From JALZUE01 sp051251725 (GTDB lineage: Bacteria > Pseudomonadota > Gammaproteobacteria > Enterobacterales > Alteromonadaceae), in the NCBI GenBank assembly GCA_051251725.1, contig JBPOFN010000007.1, positions 62,001 to 126,000 of the forward strand: DNA of 64,000 nucleotides, in the 5' to 3' direction. The notes under the pieces were generated by a model. It ran no database searches and was not told where the DNA came from. It saw only the letters and a list, made by a program, of their open reading frames with translations. The number at the start of each line of letters is the position of its first letter. Within the stretch, counting starts at the first letter, position 1. Of this stretch, positions 1-7,460 are shown one piece after another. Position numbers and translations under genes: made by a program.

Positions 1-1
1 A

Positions 2-310
2 TTTCGCCGGGTATTAGAAGCGTATCAAGTGGAAGTTGATTATGGCCGCACTATTGAAGCTTATACCGGCTTATTAGCTATTGATGGCAGTGAGCAAAAT
101 GTTGATTTTTTGCGTATTGGCCGCGTAAGTTTTATTTATCAATCTCGTGATGGTTCAAAAATGGGGTTATGGGATACCAAAACTAACTCATGGTCAGCAT
201 TAGATGCAAGTTACCGCACCGATATCAACAAAGGTTTACGTATCGCACGTAAGCAACTTGCCCCAGATTTAGTGGTTGTGCCATTAAATGTTACTGCTGC
301 TAGCGAATAA
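2..310 (+). CDS. DUF3450 family protein, C-terminal part (cut by window edge)
   Basis: This is the last 102 codons of a gene that begins before the window; the reading frame is open from base 2 to the TAA at 308-310. The piece resembles the C-terminal half of DUF3450 proteins, which are periplasmic coiled-coil proteins usually encoded first in TonB2-type clusters of marine gammaproteobacteria. It ends 13 bases before ttpC, so it is almost certainly co-transcribed with the exbB/exbD/tonB genes that follow. The exact biochemical role of DUF3450 proteins is not known; a helper role in TonB-dependent uptake is inferred from context. The signal peptide and coiled coil would lie upstream and cannot be checked here. 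Confidence 0.75.
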   Translation, partial: FRRVLEAYQVEVDYGRTIEAYTGLLAIDGSEQNVDFLRIGRVSFIYQSRDGSKMGLWDTKTNSWSALDASYRTDINKGLRIARKQLAPDLVVVPLNVTAASE

Positions 311-323
311 TTAGGAAGCCACT

Positions 324-1718
324 ATGAAATATCCATTATCAACACTTGTGCCAAAACGCGTATTAAAACTAGCCGCGCTAAGTTTAACATTGGTAGCAAG
401 TGCAGCTTTTGCTGCTGAGCAAACTGACAAAGCGGCGAATTTAGATGATTTATTAGCTAAGTTAGCTAGTGGTCAACAGGCACAAACTAAGCAAAACAAA
501 CAACGTGAAGCTGAATTTATTGCACGTAAATCTGAACAAGACCAGTTACTTACTAATGCTTACAAAAAACGCGATAACCAAATTGCCTTAAGTACACAGT
601 TAGAAAATAGCTTTCAAGAAAATGAAATCGACTTGGCCAATAAAACTGATGCGTTAAATAAACGTTTAGGTGAGTTAAAAGAGTTATTTGGTGTTTTACA
701 ACAAGTCGCTGGCGATACTAAATCTAAGTTTGAAAACTCAGTTGTCTCAGCGCAAATACCTGGTCGCGGCCAATTTTTAGATGAATTCGCTCAATCAATG
801 GGTTCTACCTCTAAATTAGCGTCGATTGCTGAAATTGAAAAGATCTGGTTCGAACTACAGCGGGAAATGACTGAAAGTGGCAAAGTCACTAAGTTTGATG
901 CTGAAATTGTTTTAGCCGACGGTAAAAAGGCGCAAGCACAAGTCACCCGTGTTGGTAACTTTAACTTAGTGGCCAATAACAAGTACTTAGAATACATCAG
1001 TGAAACCAACAGCATCGCTGAATTAATTCGTCAGCCTTCAGGACGTTATTTAGACACCGCGGCAACATTAACTAAAACCAACAGTGGTGAAATTGCTTTT
1101 GCTTTAGACCCAACTGGCGGTTCTATTTTAAGCTTGTTAGTTCAAGCGCCTGATACACAGGAGCGTGTTGATCAAGGTGGCACGGTTGGTTATATCATTT
1201 TAGCGATTGGCTTAGTTGGGTTATTAATTGCTATCGAACGTTTTATTTCGTTGTTCTTAATTGGCTCGAAAGTGAACCGTCAATTGAAATCTACGACAGC
1301 TTCCGACAACAACCCATTGGGCCGTGTTTTAATCGTAAAAGAAAAATATCCAAACGCAGATACTGAAACCTTAGAGCTGAAATTATCTGAGTCGATCCTG
1401 CGTGAAGTTCCTAAATTAACCACCCGTTTAACGATGATCAAAATTATCTCTGTCGTGGCGCCGCTTATCGGTCTATTAGGGACAGTAACCGGGATGATTA
1501 ATACCTTCCAAGCTATTACCTTATTTGGTACCGGTGATCCGAAGTTAATGGCCGGCGGTATATCACAAGCACTTGTTACAACGGTACTAGGCTTAGTTGT
1601 TGCCATTCCTATGGTCTTTATTTCGACCATGTTAAACACTCGTAGTCGCGGCATTATCAACATTTTACAACAGCAAAGTGCTGGCATTGTTGCTGAGCGT
1701 TCAGAAAAGGGAGCATAA
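324..1718 (+). CDS. ttpC: TtpC-type long MotA/TolQ/ExbB proton channel family protein
   Basis: This 464-residue inner-membrane protein has an N-terminal signal peptide (cleavage near Ala30/Ala31), a charged, probably coiled-coil periplasmic region of about 250 residues, and a C-terminal MotA/TolQ/ExbB domain. Membrane segments lie near residues 288-312, 371-395 and 410-437, with the family motif IGLLGTVTGM in the second. Ordinary ExbB is about 220 residues, so this is the long form known from Vibrio as TtpC, which is required for TonB2 function. An AGGA ribosome site precedes the ATG. The ExbB, ExbD and TonB genes follow within 3-30 bases, so it forms one operon with them. It probably passes proton-motive force from ExbB/ExbD to TonB. 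Confidence 0.85.
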   Translation: MKYPLSTLVPKRVLKLAALSLTLVASAAFAAEQTDKAANLDDLLAKLASGQQAQTKQNKQREAEFIARKSEQDQLLTNAYKKRDNQIALSTQLENSFQENEIDLANKTDALNKRLGELKELFGVLQQVAGDTKSKFENSVVSAQIPGRGQFLDEFAQSMGSTSKLASIAEIEKIWFELQREMTESGKVTKFDAEIVLADGKKAQAQVTRVGNFNLVANNKYLEYISETNSIAELIRQPSGRYLDTAATLTKTNSGEIAFALDPTGGSILSLLVQAPDTQERVDQGGTVGYIILAIGLVGLLIAIERFISLFLIGSKVNRQLKSTTASDNNPLGRVLIVKEKYPNADTETLELKLSESILREVPKLTTRLTMIKIISVVAPLIGLLGTVTGMINTFQAITLFGTGDPKLMAGGISQALVTTVLGLVVAIPMVFISTMLNTRSRGIINILQQQSAGIVAERSEKGA

Positions 1719-1721
1719 ACT

Positions 1722-2249
1722 ATGATTTGGTTCATCGAAATGATGAATACCATCCGTGAGTTTATGGACACTGGCGGTCAAGTGTTGACCGTCATCGCCT
1801 TCGTAATTGGTTTAATGTGGTTATTGATATTTGAACGCGTTGCTTTTGTGTTGTTTGGTTACCGCCAAATTAAAAAAGCAACGGTAAATAGCTGGTTTGA
1901 ACGCCAAGAACGGAACTCATGGAATTCAGCGCAAATTAGAGAGGCTTTGGTTTCTCGTGGTTCAGCTCAGCTAAACCAGAATATTGCCTTAATTCAAAGC
2001 TTAGTGGTGCTGTGTCCATTATTAGGACTGCTGGGTACGGTGACAGGGATGATAGAAGTGTTTGATGTGATGGCTATTTCAGGTAGTGGCAATGCCCGCT
2101 CAATGGCTTCAGGAGTGTCACGCGCTACTATCCCAACTATGGCAGGTATGGTCGGGTCATTATCAGGTGTCTTTATGGTGACCTGGTTTCAACGTCATGC
2201 TAAACGTCAAACTGAATTGTTAGAAGATAAATTAGTGATGAGCCACTAG
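1722..2249 (+). CDS. exbB: ExbB-like biopolymer transport protein
   Basis: This 175-residue inner-membrane protein belongs to the MotA/TolQ/ExbB family and is the short ExbB of a TonB2-type system. It forms the proton channel with ExbD and energises TonB. It shows a first hydrophobic segment near residues 20-42 and the family signature LLGLLGTVTGM near residues 98-108, followed by a third membrane segment near residues 135-155. A GGGAG ribosome site lies 9 bases before the ATG, and the gene starts three bases after ttpC ends. The family assignment is firm; the '2' type is inferred from the neighbouring TtpC. Confidence 0.88.
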   Translation: MIWFIEMMNTIREFMDTGGQVLTVIAFVIGLMWLLIFERVAFVLFGYRQIKKATVNSWFERQERNSWNSAQIREALVSRGSAQLNQNIALIQSLVVLCPLLGLLGTVTGMIEVFDVMAISGSGNARSMASGVSRATIPTMAGMVGSLSGVFMVTWFQRHAKRQTELLEDKLVMSH

Positions 2250-2275
2250 GCTCGTTAACTGAATAAGGATTTAAG

Positions 2276-2689
2276 ATGAGATCGCAATTATCAAAAGTAT
2301 TGCAAGAGCAAGAAGAAGCTGAAGAAATTAACATGACGCCGATGTTGGATGTAGTGTTTATTCTACTGATTTTCTTTATCGTTACTGCCTCGTTTGTCAA
2401 AGAAGCAGGAATTGAAGTTAATCGTCCGGAAGCGGCAACCGCAGTAAAAAAAGAACGGGCTAATATCTTAGTAGCGATCAGCGACCAAGGTGAAATTTGG
2501 ATCAATAAACGCCGAGTTGATGTGCGTACTGTGCAAGCTAATATCGAACGGTTAAAAGCAGAAAATCCACAAGGTACCGTGGTTATTCAAGCAGATAAAA
2601 AAGCGACAACTGATGTCCTGATTAAAGTAATGGACTCAGCACGAGCTGCGGGTGTTTATGACGTATCAATTGCGGCTGACGAGGCTTAA
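2276..2689 (+). CDS. exbD: ExbD biopolymer transport protein
   Basis: This 137-residue protein has the ExbD/TolR layout: a short cytoplasmic N-terminus, one membrane segment at about residues 23-43, and a periplasmic domain. The segment opens with INMTPMLDVVFILL, where Asp25 is the conserved proton-carrying residue of the family. It works with ExbB to drive TonB. It sits 26 bases after exbB and 29 before tonB in the same operon. Length and motif are typical; nothing is missing. Confidence 0.92.
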   Translation: MRSQLSKVLQEQEEAEEINMTPMLDVVFILLIFFIVTASFVKEAGIEVNRPEAATAVKKERANILVAISDQGEIWINKRRVDVRTVQANIERLKAENPQGTVVIQADKKATTDVLIKVMDSARAAGVYDVSIAADEA

Positions 2690-2718
2690 CTGATGTTGAT
2701 TAACCTGAGGTTACCTAA

Positions 2719-3348
2719 ATGAAAGCGATGAAACATGCAGCTAATCGATATTTGGTAGCGATTGGTTTAGCGTTAGTGATGACCCTAGCGTTATTGTGGG
2801 GCATGCAAACCTTAATTGCTGGTGGCAATGAGGCGTTGTCAGATGCGCCTAAAGGTAACGTGTTAGATTTTATCCGTTTGAAAAAAGATGAAACGGTACA
2901 AAAGAAAGAACGTAAACCGCAAAAACCACCTAAGCCGCAAACGCCACCACCGCCAATGCAGCAGCCGCAAATGATGAACAGCAATCCGAATGTTAATGCT
3001 ATTTCGACCAGTTTTGCAGCTGATATTCAAACAGATACCGGTTTAAGCGGCGGCTTAAGTTTAGGCAGCAGCGACGGTGAATATTTACCAATTGTCAAAG
3101 TTGCGCCTATTTATCCGCGTCGAGCGCAATCTCGTGGTATTGAAGGTTATGTCATTGTTGAGTTTACGGTATCTAAAACCGGTGCCGTAGTTGATCCACA
3201 AGTGATTGAAGCCAATCCCGCTGATATTTTTAATCGCGCGGCTTTAGATGCTGCGATGAAGTTTAAATACAAGCCGCGGGTAGTGGATGGCGAAGCCATG
3301 GCGGTTGCAGGTGTGCAAAATAAGATTTCATTTGAGATTGATGGTTAG
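2719..3348 (+). CDS. tonB: TonB energy-transducing protein
   Basis: This 209-residue protein has an N-terminal membrane anchor (about residues 12-34), a Lys/Pro-rich spacer (about residues 53-86, with repeated KPP/PPP motifs) and a C-terminal TonB domain (about residues 115-208) containing YPRRAQSRGIEGYVIVEF. TonB links the inner-membrane ExbB/ExbD motor to outer-membrane receptors for iron complexes and other large substrates. GAGG lies about 9 bases before the chosen ATG; a second ATG three codons later is less likely. The short spacer fits TonB2-type proteins, which are smaller than TonB1. Confidence 0.9.
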   Translation: MKAMKHAANRYLVAIGLALVMTLALLWGMQTLIAGGNEALSDAPKGNVLDFIRLKKDETVQKKERKPQKPPKPQTPPPPMQQPQMMNSNPNVNAISTSFAADIQTDTGLSGGLSLGSSDGEYLPIVKVAPIYPRRAQSRGIEGYVIVEFTVSKTGAVVDPQVIEANPADIFNRAALDAAMKFKYKPRVVDGEAMAVAGVQNKISFEIDG

Positions 3349-3416
3349 CGTCAGTCGCCATCGTTAGTGCTAATGAAGCTAACAGTGAATAACAAAAAAG
3401 TAAAAGGTAGGAAAAC

Positions 3417-4736
3417 ATGATCATTCGTTTAAAACAATTTGCCATTTCAGTGGCGGCAGCGGGCGTTATTTATACGTTACCTGCGGTCTTAAATGTGCCG
3501 TTTGCGAATAAAGCGTTTGCTGAGCAAGCAGAAGTAACAAGTCAACGTGCTTCTAAAAAAGTACCAGCGATGCGTAATCGTGTTTATTCACAATTAGCAC
3601 GAGCGCAAAAGTTAGCTGATGAAGGTGACAAAATTGCAGGTTTTGAAGTCCTTGATGAAGTGAAAGACCGTATTGACCAGCTAAACAGCTATGAGCAAGC
3701 GATGTTATGGAACTTTTATGGTTTTATGTATTACGCGAATGACGATTTGGCTAATGCTATTGATAGTTTTGAGCAGGTCATTGATGAAGAAGCTATTCCT
3801 GAGTCGTTATATTTATCGACCACATATTCGTTAGCGCAATTAGCAATGCAACAGCAAGACTATAAAAAAGCGTTAAGTTTTTTAACCCAATGGCAAGCGT
3901 CAAATACCAAAGCCTTAACTGCAAGCCAGCATATTGTTTTTGCCCAAGTTTATTATCAAGACAAAAACTTTAATGAGACCTTAAATCATGTCAAGCAAGC
4001 GGTTGAACTTGCCAAACTTGATGACAATATCGCGAAAGAACAATGGTTGATTTTACAACGCGCCGCCTATTATGAGTTAAAGCAGCCAGAAAACGTAACC
4101 CAAGTTATGGAACTCTTAGTTAAGCATTACGAAAAACCAGCTTATTGGTTACAACTTGCGGCTATGTACGGCGAAATAGGGCAAGAAGGCAAACAACTTG
4201 GTGCGATGGAAACTGCTTGGCAAGCGGGTTACATTACCAAAGAAACGGATATTGTGATGTTAGCGCAGCTTTATATGTTCAACCAATTACCTTACAAAGC
4301 GGCAGACTTATTAGACGATGCCATTGCCAAAGGGATAGTGGTACCGGATGAAAAACGTTTAGAGTTAATGTCACAAGCTTTTCAGTTAGCGAAAGAAGAT
4401 GAAAAAGCGATCCCAGTATTAGCCAAAGCCGCTGAAATAGCAGAAACAGGTAAATATGACGCGCAACTTGCACAGAGTTATTTGAATTTAGAAAAATGGC
4501 AACTAGCTATTGATGCCGCTAATAAAGCATTAAAGCGTGGCGGCTTAGAAAATGCGGGCAATATGTACTTAGTATTAGGGATGTCACATTTTAATTTGAA
4601 GAAGTTTGATGATTCTTTGATGGCTTTTAATCATGCTCAGGCGGTGCCTGCAACGGCTAAAACCGCTAAACAATGGACGGCTTATGTCAGTAAAGAGCAG
4701 GGGTATCAAGCACAAATTTCCCAGCTTGAGCAATAA
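3417..4736 (+). CDS. TPR-repeat periplasmic protein of the TonB2 cluster
   Basis: This 439-residue protein has an N-terminal signal sequence (about residues 1-35, ending in the ANKAFAEQ region) followed almost entirely by helical tetratricopeptide-like repeats, for example the segments at residues 100-135 and 355-395. It closes the TonB2-type operon, 68 bases after tonB, behind an AGGA ribosome site. TPR proteins in this position are common in marine gammaproteobacteria and are thought to help the Ton machinery, perhaps by holding partner proteins in the periplasm; that role is inferred from context only. A strong terminator follows. Confidence 0.82.
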   Translation: MIIRLKQFAISVAAAGVIYTLPAVLNVPFANKAFAEQAEVTSQRASKKVPAMRNRVYSQLARAQKLADEGDKIAGFEVLDEVKDRIDQLNSYEQAMLWNFYGFMYYANDDLANAIDSFEQVIDEEAIPESLYLSTTYSLAQLAMQQQDYKKALSFLTQWQASNTKALTASQHIVFAQVYYQDKNFNETLNHVKQAVELAKLDDNIAKEQWLILQRAAYYELKQPENVTQVMELLVKHYEKPAYWLQLAAMYGEIGQEGKQLGAMETAWQAGYITKETDIVMLAQLYMFNQLPYKAADLLDDAIAKGIVVPDEKRLELMSQAFQLAKEDEKAIPVLAKAAEIAETGKYDAQLAQSYLNLEKWQLAIDAANKALKRGGLENAGNMYLVLGMSHFNLKKFDDSLMAFNHAQAVPATAKTAKQWTAYVSKEQGYQAQISQLEQ

Positions 4737-4760
4737 TTAGCGGGCTATTTATAAGTCAAG

Positions 4761-4802
4761 AAAAAAGAGACCTTAGCATCTAGCCCTAGGTCTCTTTTTT
4801 TT
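4761..4802. terminator. Bidirectional rho-independent terminator after the TonB2 operon
   Basis: A perfect stem, AAAAAAGAGACCT paired with AGGTCTCTTTTTT, closes a 14-base loop and is followed by a T run. It lies between the convergent TPR gene (+) and bluB-like gene (-), and the A and T runs on either side would let it work in both directions. Confidence 0.85.
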
Positions 4803-4837
4803 CGCACCAATTAATGCTATTCGTGAGTTAAGTCAGT

Positions 4838-5482
4838 TTAATAATGCTCATAATGAATTTGTGAGCTGATATTTTTTCTTTTTTCCCACCTAAGCTGTTC
4901 TAATTCTGGGCTGGCATAAAAGGTTTTAACATGGCCTAGACATAAATAAGCCACTAGTTTATTTTCTGGCGGCGCTTTCAATATTTTTTTTATTTCATCA
5001 GGGTCTAAAATACTGACCCAGCCTAAGCCTAAATTCATTGCTCTAGACATTAACCACATATTTTGAATAGCGCAGACAACACTATATTCACCCATTTCAG
5101 GCATGGTGTTTTGCCCTAGCACTGCTTTGTCTGATGGTTTATAAAAGACGGCAATATTAATTGGCGCTTCAATAATACCTTCTAATTTTAGTTGCTGATA
5201 AAGGACTTGCTGCTGATCAGAAAAGCTAGCTTCGGCATTTTTATTACAAGTTGTAAAGCTGTTGAATACTGCATTTTTAACGGTTTTATCTTTGATAATG
5301 ACAAATTCCCAAGGCTGGGAAAAACCGACAGAAGGTGCTAAGGAGGCAGCGTTAAGTATTTGGGTTAGTGCGCCATCAGCGACCGGATCGGTTAAAAAAT
5401 TATTACCTCTGATATCTCGACGATGTAGTAATAATTCTTCTAAACGTAATTGATCTTCAGTGCTGAACAGTTTGTTGGTCAT
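4838..5482 (-). CDS. bluB: BluB-like 5,6-dimethylbenzimidazole synthase (nitroreductase fold)
   Basis: This 214-residue flavoprotein matches BluB, which uses reduced FMN and oxygen to make 5,6-dimethylbenzimidazole, the lower ligand of vitamin B12. It carries the BluB-type segments RRDIRGNNFL, APSVGFSQPWEF and GQNTMPEMGEYSVVCAIQN, plus LGLGWVSILDP near the C-terminus. General nitroreductases lack this combination. The chosen ATG at 5482 opens MTNKLF; an in-frame TTG-ATG ten codons upstream is possible, and neither has a clear ribosome site. No other cobalamin gene and no cobalamin riboswitch is visible nearby, so it is an orphan here. It may serve salvage of corrinoids. Confidence 0.82.
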   Translation of the reverse strand: MTNKLFSTEDQLRLEELLLHRRDIRGNNFLTDPVADGALTQILNAASLAPSVGFSQPWEFVIIKDKTVKNAVFNSFTTCNKNAEASFSDQQQVLYQQLKLEGIIEAPINIAVFYKPSDKAVLGQNTMPEMGEYSVVCAIQNMWLMSRAMNLGLGWVSILDPDEIKKILKAPPENKLVAYLCLGHVKTFYASPELEQLRWEKRKNISSQIHYEHY

Positions 5483-5591
5483 AGCTGTTATTAACTTAAG
5501 TGAGAACATCAAAATTGAATGTTAAAGTTTTTGCGTGGCGATAGTAGCTTATTATCACATTAACTTGTTAAAGCTGATTTTTACTTTCCTA

Positions 5592-5864
5592 CTAAGCTTT
5601 ATATAAGGTCACTAAGCCAATAACAATAAACCCCAAACCAGCAATATAGTGCAGGTATTTCTCATTGATATATTCAGAAAGCAAACTGCCTGCTAACACG
5701 CCAACCGCGCTGGCAACAATTAATGCAGCTGATGCGGCGAGAAATACAGTAAATTTACCTACCTCTTTATCAGCGGCAAATAGCATAGTTGCTAATTGAG
5801 TTTTATCACCTAATTCAGCGATAAATACCGAAATGAAAATAGTTAAAAATATTTTCCAATCCAT
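5592..5864 (-). CDS. GDT1/UPF0016 (TMEM165) family membrane cation transporter
   Basis: This 90-residue protein is nearly all membrane segments, at about residues 1-24, 34-60 and 68-88. The first holds the family motif E-x-G-D-K-T (residues 16-21, AELGDKTQLA). Characterised members export manganese or move calcium in exchange for protons. The bacterial single-domain form is half the length of the eukaryotic protein and must pair with another copy. AGGAG lies close to the ATG. Manganese export is the likely role by family, not proven here. Confidence 0.8.
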   Translation of the reverse strand: MDWKIFLTIFISVFIAELGDKTQLATMLFAADKEVGKFTVFLAASAALIVASAVGVLAGSLLSEYINEKYLHYIAGLGFIVIGLVTLYKA

Positions 5865-5886
5865 TTATTACTCCTAAGGATTAGTT

Positions 5887-5921
5887 TATCGCAGTGCGCG
5901 TAATAATACCTTGCTGCGATA
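5887..5921 (-). promoter_or_regulatory. Hairpin in the leader of the GDT1-family gene
   Basis: An 8-bp perfect inverted repeat, TATCGCAG and CTGCGATA, with a 19-base loop lies 23 bases upstream of the GDT1-family start codon, on its template. It could form in the mRNA leader. It does not match the manganese (yybP-ykoY) riboswitch pattern often found before genes of this family, so its function is unknown. Confidence 0.35.
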
Positions 5922-6011
5922 GGGTTAGTTCATTTTTACCAAGGGGCTTTATTATTGAGATAGCTAATTAACACAGGTTAACAAATAATTAAGTTAGGCA
6001 GTTGGTTAACT

Positions 6012-7073
6012 TTAAGATTTAACACTATTTCTGCCGGCAGCTTTGGCTTGATATAATAACCCATCAACGCGATGAAATAGATCATTAATTTGCTCATGAT
6101 GCGAAAATTCGGCAACACCAAAACTGCAAGTTATTACATTATTATTAAGACTAGTGTCTTTAGTGGCATTATTAATAATGGTAATTTTTTGATGAATTAA
6201 GCTTCTAATTTTTTCACAGCTAATATGCGCTTGCTGCTTAGATTGCTCAGGGAAAATAATAACAAATTCGTCTCCACCCCAACGTGCAATCAAATCATTG
6301 TCTCGGATGTTGTTGCTGACTAACTTACTAATATTACATAAAATTAAATCACCAACTTTATGACCATGTTTATCATTAATATCTTTGAAGTGGTCGATGT
6401 CGAAGATAGCTAATGATAATTTATGTTTATAGCGTTTCGCGCGACTTATTTCTTTATTTAATTCAATTTCAAACTTCTTCCTATTAGCAACTAAGGTTAA
6501 AGTATCAGTATTTGAAATTGATTCTATCTCGATGATTTTCTTTTCCAGTAAAGCATTTTTCTTGGCGAGCTCTTCAGCTTTATTAGAAATGATTTTTTCT
6601 AAACTGAGGTTACCAGCGGCGAGTAATTTATTTTGCTGTTGCAATGTTAGTTGCACGGTTTTTTGTTGATGAATATTATGATGAGCGCCAATCATTCTTG
6701 CGACACTACCATCAGGTTGGTATTCGATAATTTTACCGCGATCAACAATCCATAGATAATCGCCGTGCGATTGCTTGCAGCGGTATTCTATTTCGTATTT
6801 TGGTATGTTACCGTTAATATAATTTTCGAAATGTTCCATTACCAGCGGGTAGTCTTCAGGGTGAATGATATTTTCCCAAGTAAATACATCTTCATTGAAG
6901 GCACCAACATCGTAGCCAAGCATCCGGAACCAGCCAGGGCTCCGAGTCACGTTACCAGTATTTGCATTCCAATCCCACACTCCTTCAATAACGACTTCTA
7001 AAACGCCATTTAATGTCCGTTCAGATTCAGCTAACGTAGTATGTTGATAGGTAGGCTTATTGTTTGATTTCAT
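6012..7073 (-). CDS. Diguanylate cyclase with N-terminal PAS domain
   Basis: This 353-residue protein should make cyclic di-GMP from two GTP. Residues about 20-135 form a PAS_3-type sensor (ending in ARMIGAHHNIHQQK), residues 140-185 a coiled-coil linker, and residues 186-350 a GGDEF domain. The active-site motif is intact, GGDEF at 266-270, and five residues before it sits RDND (257-260), the RxxD product-inhibition site, so it is likely both active and feedback-inhibited. No membrane segment is seen, so it is probably cytoplasmic. The upstream region holds two TGTACA sites 41 bases apart. The signal sensed is unknown. Confidence 0.9.
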   Translation of the reverse strand: MKSNNKPTYQHTTLAESERTLNGVLEVVIEGVWDWNANTGNVTRSPGWFRMLGYDVGAFNEDVFTWENIIHPEDYPLVMEHFENYINGNIPKYEIEYRCKQSHGDYLWIVDRGKIIEYQPDGSVARMIGAHHNIHQQKTVQLTLQQQNKLLAAGNLSLEKIISNKAEELAKKNALLEKKIIEIESISNTDTLTLVANRKKFEIELNKEISRAKRYKHKLSLAIFDIDHFKDINDKHGHKVGDLILCNISKLVSNNIRDNDLIARWGGDEFVIIFPEQSKQQAHISCEKIRSLIHQKITIINNATKDTSLNNNVITCSFGVAEFSHHEQINDLFHRVDGLLYQAKAAGRNSVKS

Positions 7074-7460
7074 TTGTTATTAAGTCAATTCCATTTTGTA
7101 CATTAATATTTCTCACGATGATGTGATTAAATAAAATTGTACAATTGTTTTAATCTTGAAGCTATACCAAATTGGTTAAATATGCTTATTTAACCTTGTG
7201 ATTCAATAAGAGCGCATTTTATCATTTAATTACTTTTGTTTTAACGTTCTTTTGGTAGAGATAGTCCTAGTTTTAGGACTCACCTCGGTGAGAGCTTGGT
7301 TTAATGGCTTGGCTGAGGTAGTTGTTTGGGGAGTATTTGATTGGGAGAAATAAAGCAGAAACAAAAACACAGAGCGCCAAGTTTTTTAATTTATAGGTAA
7401 GCTATAAATTAATGAAATACTTGTTCAACTCTGTGTTTATTTTAGCTGTTTATACTATTA
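7074..7460. other. 387-base intergenic region rich in inverted repeats
   Basis: This gap between srmB and the diguanylate cyclase gene, both on the minus strand, has no gene. It holds a 12-bp palindrome AATTGTACAATT (7135-7146), a second TGTACA (7097-7102), a 9-bp inverted repeat GGTTAAATA/TATTTAACC (7174-7195), two adjoining hairpins (7263-7292), and a long imperfect palindrome (7365-7438). The last probably ends the srmB transcript. Confidence 0.6.
7365..7438. repeat. Long imperfect palindrome downstream of srmB
   Basis: The outer arms AAACACAGAG (7365-7374) and CTCTGTGTTT (7429-7438) are perfect complements, as are the inner arms TTAATTTATA (7386-7395) and TATAAATTAA (7403-7412) around a 7-base loop. 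The segments between them are partly complementary. The whole 74 bases could fold into one interrupted hairpin. It could be a terminator for srmB or a copy of a small dispersed palindromic element. Confidence 0.6.

Noticed and set aside
1280..1771. Long open frame opposite ttpC/exbB
   Set aside because: It overlaps two well-supported genes on the other strand and has no family features.
5483..5591. Cobalamin riboswitch before bluB
   Set aside because: The gap is only about 110 bases and lacks the B12-box pattern.
5865..5990. yybP-ykoY manganese riboswitch before the GDT1-family gene
   Set aside because: The conserved riboswitch core could not be found by eye; only a simple hairpin is present.
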